64,000 nucleotides of DNA, taken from Lonicera japonica (taxonomy: Eukaryota > Streptophyta > Magnoliopsida > Dipsacales > Caprifoliaceae). The notes under the pieces are model-generated. The model worked only from the letters and a program-made list of their open reading frames with translations. It was not told the origin of the DNA and did not search any database. Shown piece by piece: positions 59,739-64,000 of the stretch. Position 1 is the first letter of the stretch. Every line of letters starts with the position of its first letter. The position numbers and the translations under genes are program-made. The stretch covers positions 28,079,736 to 28,143,735 of the forward strand of contig CM038469.1 in assembly GCA_021464415.1 (NCBI GenBank), written 5' to 3'.

Positions 59739-59920
59739 GGGGGTAAAATTGGATGGAGTCATGAAGTTCTAATGATAAAACGATACGTATCTATTTTTAT
59801 TTATTTAAATTAAATAAAAAAAATTTTAAAATTTTTTTTTAAATAAAAATAAATACGTGTTGTTTTATCGTTAAAGACTTATAACTCAATCCAATTTTAC
59901 TCCCATCCGAAAATGGATTC
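59739..59920. mobile_element. Mutator-like MITE, 182 bp, upstream of MIR156
   Basis: GGGGGTAAAATTGGATGGAG at the left pairs with CTCAATCCAATTTTACTCCC near the right, and the flanks carry the 9-bp direct repeat CTCTCATGC (59730-59738 and 59921-59929). Arms are joined by an A/T-rich centre. Same family as the outer element at 18024-19499. It sits about 65 bp upstream of the MIR156 TATA box. Confidence 0.82.
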
Positions 59921-60359
59921 CTCTCATGCATATGTGAATTGGCAATGAATAATAAAATAATGTGGAGAGTGCCATAAAAAGATAAGCCCACATTTATTCC
60001 ATACGTAAGGGATCCCTTCTCTCTCTCTCTCAAATCTATCAATGTAACCATATGCCACTATCAATGCATGCATTGATTCATTCAAAAATACTGTTACCAA
60101 GGCATCTTGTAAATCTAAATCTCCAGCCATCCATCCAATAGTGTCACTCAACTTCCTTTATCACTTTGACCCCCGAACCCTCTCTGTGTAATGTAAAATA
60201 TTATATATTAGATTAGATGATGCATGCATGTTTTGGTATTCATTATTTAATTAATAGCCTCTATTCATGACTTATGTATCTCTCTCTATCATATCTATAT
60301 ATATATACAATTTTGTAGCATTCTACTGTAGGTATTCAATTTTGTAGCATCCTCGTGTA

Positions 60360-60797
60360 CGGTGGCGGACCCAAAAATTTAACCAATTGGAGGCGAAATT
60401 TAAAATAAATAAAAATATATTTAAAGCACATCAATCACCGAGGAGAACAAATTTAACCACAAACATAATCGTATTAATAATAATACTTGGTACAACTAAA
60501 AGTCTTAAAACACTTAATGCTTACAAATTACAATAAAATTCTATGGGATTTCATATTTTGAAAATATTGTAGCACGTCCTCCTTATTAATATTATTGAAA
60601 ATGTCTTGTTCAATGTACACTTAAGTGGGTGGGGTTTGATAAATTTTTTTTTCTTACACTTAGGTATCCTCAAGTATAAATTTATGCACATAAGTCCCAT
60701 ATTTTATTTTTTTAAAAATACCCTATATCTATTTAAAAAATTCAAAAGTCAACTGAGGGCAATTGCCCCCACTTGCCCCTGTGTAGGCCCGACGCTG
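60360..60797 (-). mobile_element. hAT deletion derivative, 438 bp
   Basis: It is flanked by the perfect 8-bp TSD CTCGTGTA (60352-60359 and 60798-60805). Ends are CGGTGGCGGACCCA and TAGGCCCGACGCTG (imperfect inverted). On the minus strand about 60625-60540 encodes YIEQDIFNNINKEDVLQYF then QNMKSHR, the same transposase C-terminus as in the element at 14246-16082, so the two are family members. Confidence 0.85.
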
Positions 60798-60805
60798 CTC
60801 GTGTA

Positions 60806-63800
60806 TGTCGTAATCCGTGATAAAAACAAAATCAACTATTTAAAATTTCAACTTTAATTATATAATTATTTATTCTTTGTATATTTGTAAGATTTAAAGG
60901 AGAATAATAATACATATATATATATTTGTATCAACTCAGTGCATGTAGTGCTGGACTTAGTTATTAACTATCCTTTTTACATATTCTTTATATATAAATT
61001 GATGTGACACTGATTAAATATAAAAAATGACAACAATATCACATTAAGTGCCTGATCTCACTGATTTATTTAAGTGATATTACAGTAATTTGTAAAAAAT
61101 ATTAGTTCTAAATTGAACCAAGAGTACTACTAGTATCCATCAATACCTTGCACCACAATTAATCAGAGAGAAGCTATATATGTTAGGGCGAGGGGTCCGG
61201 GTCATACACCCTCCTTGCAATTTTAGAATTTTATTCATAAATATATGATACTAGATTACTAGTATATATGTACACTACTTAAATATATAATTTGTAGAAA
61301 AATATATTAAAAATAAAATAAAATGATCTAGTAGTTAAATATACATATGAGTTCTTTATTCACCGTAGTTCAAATCTTGTTATAGTACGGTATTTAATGA
61401 ACAAAAGGAAAAAAATTTAGAGCCCCATACACGATGCATTTTAACTAAGAAGTGCTTGGAGTTAGATCTGATTTAAAAATTGGTTTGATTTGTTTGCTAT
61501 GATCGCAGTCAATATTGGCAACCTCCACCCTTACCTTGAGGTCAAGGGTTCGACTCATGGGGTGGGAGGGGAGGATTTTTCTTTATTTGTAAGATTAAGG
61601 GAGAGACTAAGACCTCCCTTAATTTAAAAAAAAAAAAAAAGATTCGATTTATAAATAATTCAATATTGATATTGAGATTTAGTTTGAATTTGACATTTTT
61701 TAATACTTTAAAAAATAAATTAGCATTTTGAATTTACGCCCACACCTTACTTGAAAAAAAATATGTATACATATATGGATAGTATCATGTCAAATGTTAA
61801 GTATGTTATAAATTGAAAGAATTTAGTTTTACATGAAAATTTATGTATCACTTAATGCATGTTATACTTAGGGTACATATTAAAACTACTCTCTCTATAT
61901 ATATAATAAGGGGTAATAAATTTTGAATTTTAAAAATATATAAAAGATAAATTAAAGAATTGTATGACTCAAATTTAAAATATTTATTTAAAAAAATTAA
62001 TAGTACATTTAATACAAGTTACGATCTAATATATATGCATATATAAAAATTATATTCAAGGGGTAAAATCTCCACCTTTTCATCTTTCCTTTTGTGCATG
62101 CTCAGGCATCATTCTAGATTCCATATATGCCATTTTAAGTTGCCCAAACCAAAAAAGATATATAATTGCAATTCGCGACAAACAAAATGGTATAACTCAC
62201 TTTACTACTGATGTCTAATCTAAATATCTGATATGTCCAATTATTAGTCGTAAAAATTATAATAGGGATAATATGCTTCAATTTGAAACGGCAAAAAAGG
62301 AATTTTCCTTTTTTTCCCCTACGTACTAACATTATCTCTTCGTTCTAAATTTTTTTTTTTTTTTGTAATTTATAATATTCTACGTTAAGATTTAAGAGTT
62401 GCGTTTGCGAAAATTAAATTAATTTAAAACAAGAAGAACAAATATCATAAATTTTTTTTTGATCAAAGTGATACACAAGTACACTTGGTATTTGACTTCA
62501 AGAGGGGAAGAGAACGGAAAATGGGGTTCCCGAGAGTCGAACTGTGGTGGAGTGGGAATAAATCCATTATTTTTGCCAACTTAATTTACTATAACCTAGC
62601 ATATGAATATTATAATTAAAATTTGAAAAGAACAGTGTAATGAAATAGATACCTATAAATTTGTTAATAGTAGTTAAATAATTTTAAGATTAAGCAAGGT
62701 AAGTAACATTAAGCAGTAGTCCTCATGTAAAAACACTTTTGAACTCAAACCTAACCAAAAGTCTATCGATAATTCTCGCTTGTATGAAAAAAGATACACA
62801 TATTGGGTTGAACCAAAACCCAAGAGAATATTAAATGCAATCTTATAAATAGGGCGGTGCCAGAAACTGGTGTTGGAGAGTGGGGTGGGGGGATTTGTGG
62901 GGTTCTATATATTATTTATTTATTTTAAATTGAGGGGGATAAAATAGTTAATAAATATAAAATTTTGTAATTTTATGTGAAAAATTTAACACTAAAGAGC
63001 CAAATTTTGAAATAACGTTACGTTAAAATCACTCGAGCGGTTTTTATAGCATTGATCATTAATGTAAGGACGATAAAGATTGGTGCTAGACTAATTTCCT
63101 TTTTTTTTTTTGTGAAAAGAAAATATATTTAAATAATTATAACACTAATTAGATCCAGTTTTAATACATATCGGTGCATATTTATGTACCGGAACCTTTT
63201 TGTCATTAAAATATTAAAAAAATATTTTAACGACAAAAAATTATTATTAAAATTAAGATCGATCTGGTGGGTATTCACCGGTCTGCATACGCTAATCAAA
63301 TTTTGTATACAAATTTATTATTTATGGAATATGAGGTCCCCTCATCTTTGGAAAAGATAAAGATGAAAAAGGAGATCAATTAAAGGGCATGTTACGTTGG
63401 TTTTGATGAAAGGACCAATCAAAGCTCAACGCAGACTCGCCACGCCTGGATCTTGTGCGGCGTTAAAGCTACTTAAAGTATATATGCTTTACATTTTTTT
63501 ATTAATTAAAACACATTATTTTATGCAATGGGAATTAGGAATCATTTGACATGTTCCTCACTGATTTGTAATGTAAAATAATCAAAAGGGTAGCTTACTT
63601 GACCATCACAACTAATAAAGTGATTAGTTAAAAGTACTTGTTTCATTATTCATTAATCCCATATATATTAAGTAATGATTAGTGAAGTTAAGCCAATCAT
63701 TAAGGGAGAGTAATATCACTAGGGTAGGATCCTCACATTCTAAGTTCCCATTGGAGAGGTAATGAATTTTAGATAAAATTTGTTTGACTCGCAGTGTAAG

Positions 63801-64000
63801 AGTATATGATATGATAAGGTTATCATATCTCATATTTTGTGTTGGTCCAAATTAGATATCGAGATGAATTTTTATCTTATTTTTTTTCGGTCACCCAGGG
63901 TATCCCCTGCTCGACAGTAGAGACTAATCCCTCGAGACACGGTCGGGCGCAAAGTGTTAGTAAATTAGGGCAGTAATCATGCATCGCATACACTAATTTA
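60806..64000. other. AT-rich gene-free region with retroposon relics
   Basis: No supported ORF. Possible SINE/retroposon relics: 61321-61415 (TGATCTAGTAGTTAAA, then GTAGTTCAAATCT); 61500-61640 (GGTCAAGGGTTCGACTC with a poly(A) at about 61626-61640); 62449-62600 on the minus strand (CAGTTCGACTCTCGGG with poly(A)); and 63885-63965 (GGTATCCCCTGCTCGACAG, ACTAATCCCTCGAGAC), which resembles a widespread plant retroposon 3' end read in reverse. Each is called from B-box-like motifs and A-tails only. Confidence 0.35.

Noticed and set aside
59381..60151. Small ORFs around the MIR156 locus (up to 75 residues)
   Set aside because: No domain or codon signal; they overlap the pri-miRNA promoter region, a MITE and (GA)n repeats.

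Overview
This is a repeat-rich nuclear fragment from a flowering plant, most likely a eudicot. The evidence is two plant-type genes with GT-AG introns and plant orthologues, a MIR156 hairpin, Ty1/copia and Ty3/gypsy LTR elements, and many hAT, Mutator-like, Tourist-like and Stowaway-like elements. The sequence is strongly AT-rich. I cannot name the species. There are no bacterial features.

Layout. Positions 1-8035 are the 3' part of a Sirevirus-like Ty1/copia element: the RNase H end, a broken env-like ORF, two polypurine tracts and a ~1.4 kb 3' LTR. It was invaded by a Ty3/gypsy element now reduced to a solo LTR (478-4287), which was itself invaded by a non-autonomous hAT (2695-4206). Positions 8036-17230 hold two direct copies and one short inverted copy of an HSP70-17-like pseudogene, each with its own later insertions. 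Positions 17590-19500 are a nested cluster of MITEs. Positions 21177-33697 (+) are COG8, the Golgi tethering-complex subunit, in 12 coding exons, with a 2-bp deletion in exon 11 that truncates the reading frame. Positions 38016-51326 (+) are an intact 12-coding-exon gene for a two-domain methyltransferase: an N-terminal Trm140/METTL2/6/8-type tRNA m3C domain and a C-terminal METTL21-type domain. Its sixth coding intron (39526-46971) carries a very young but ORF-broken Ty1/copia element (40754-46811, antisense), with a hAT element inside one LTR. Positions 51327-64000 contain no protein gene that I can support. They hold MITEs, a microsatellite split by a TIR element carrying a palindromic minisatellite, and a MIR156 precursor on the minus strand (about 59185-59300) with a well-placed TATA box.

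How the genes relate. The two housekeeping genes (Golgi trafficking, RNA/protein methylation) are co-oriented but functionally unrelated. Both have introns enlarged by transposons, and the two genes share MITE families. MIR156 is the only regulatory RNA I recognise; its family represses SPL transcription factors. Insertion boundaries were called from target-site duplications (TSDs) read directly in the sequence. For the HSP70 duplication, empty sites in the sister copy give a second test.

Limits: exon joins were made by eye from reading-frame continuity and splice dinucleotides. Family names come from remembered motifs, not from searches. I saw no convincing novel molecular system. The most noteworthy items are the MIR156 locus, the broken COG8, the young but defective Copia, and the palindromic repeat arrays.
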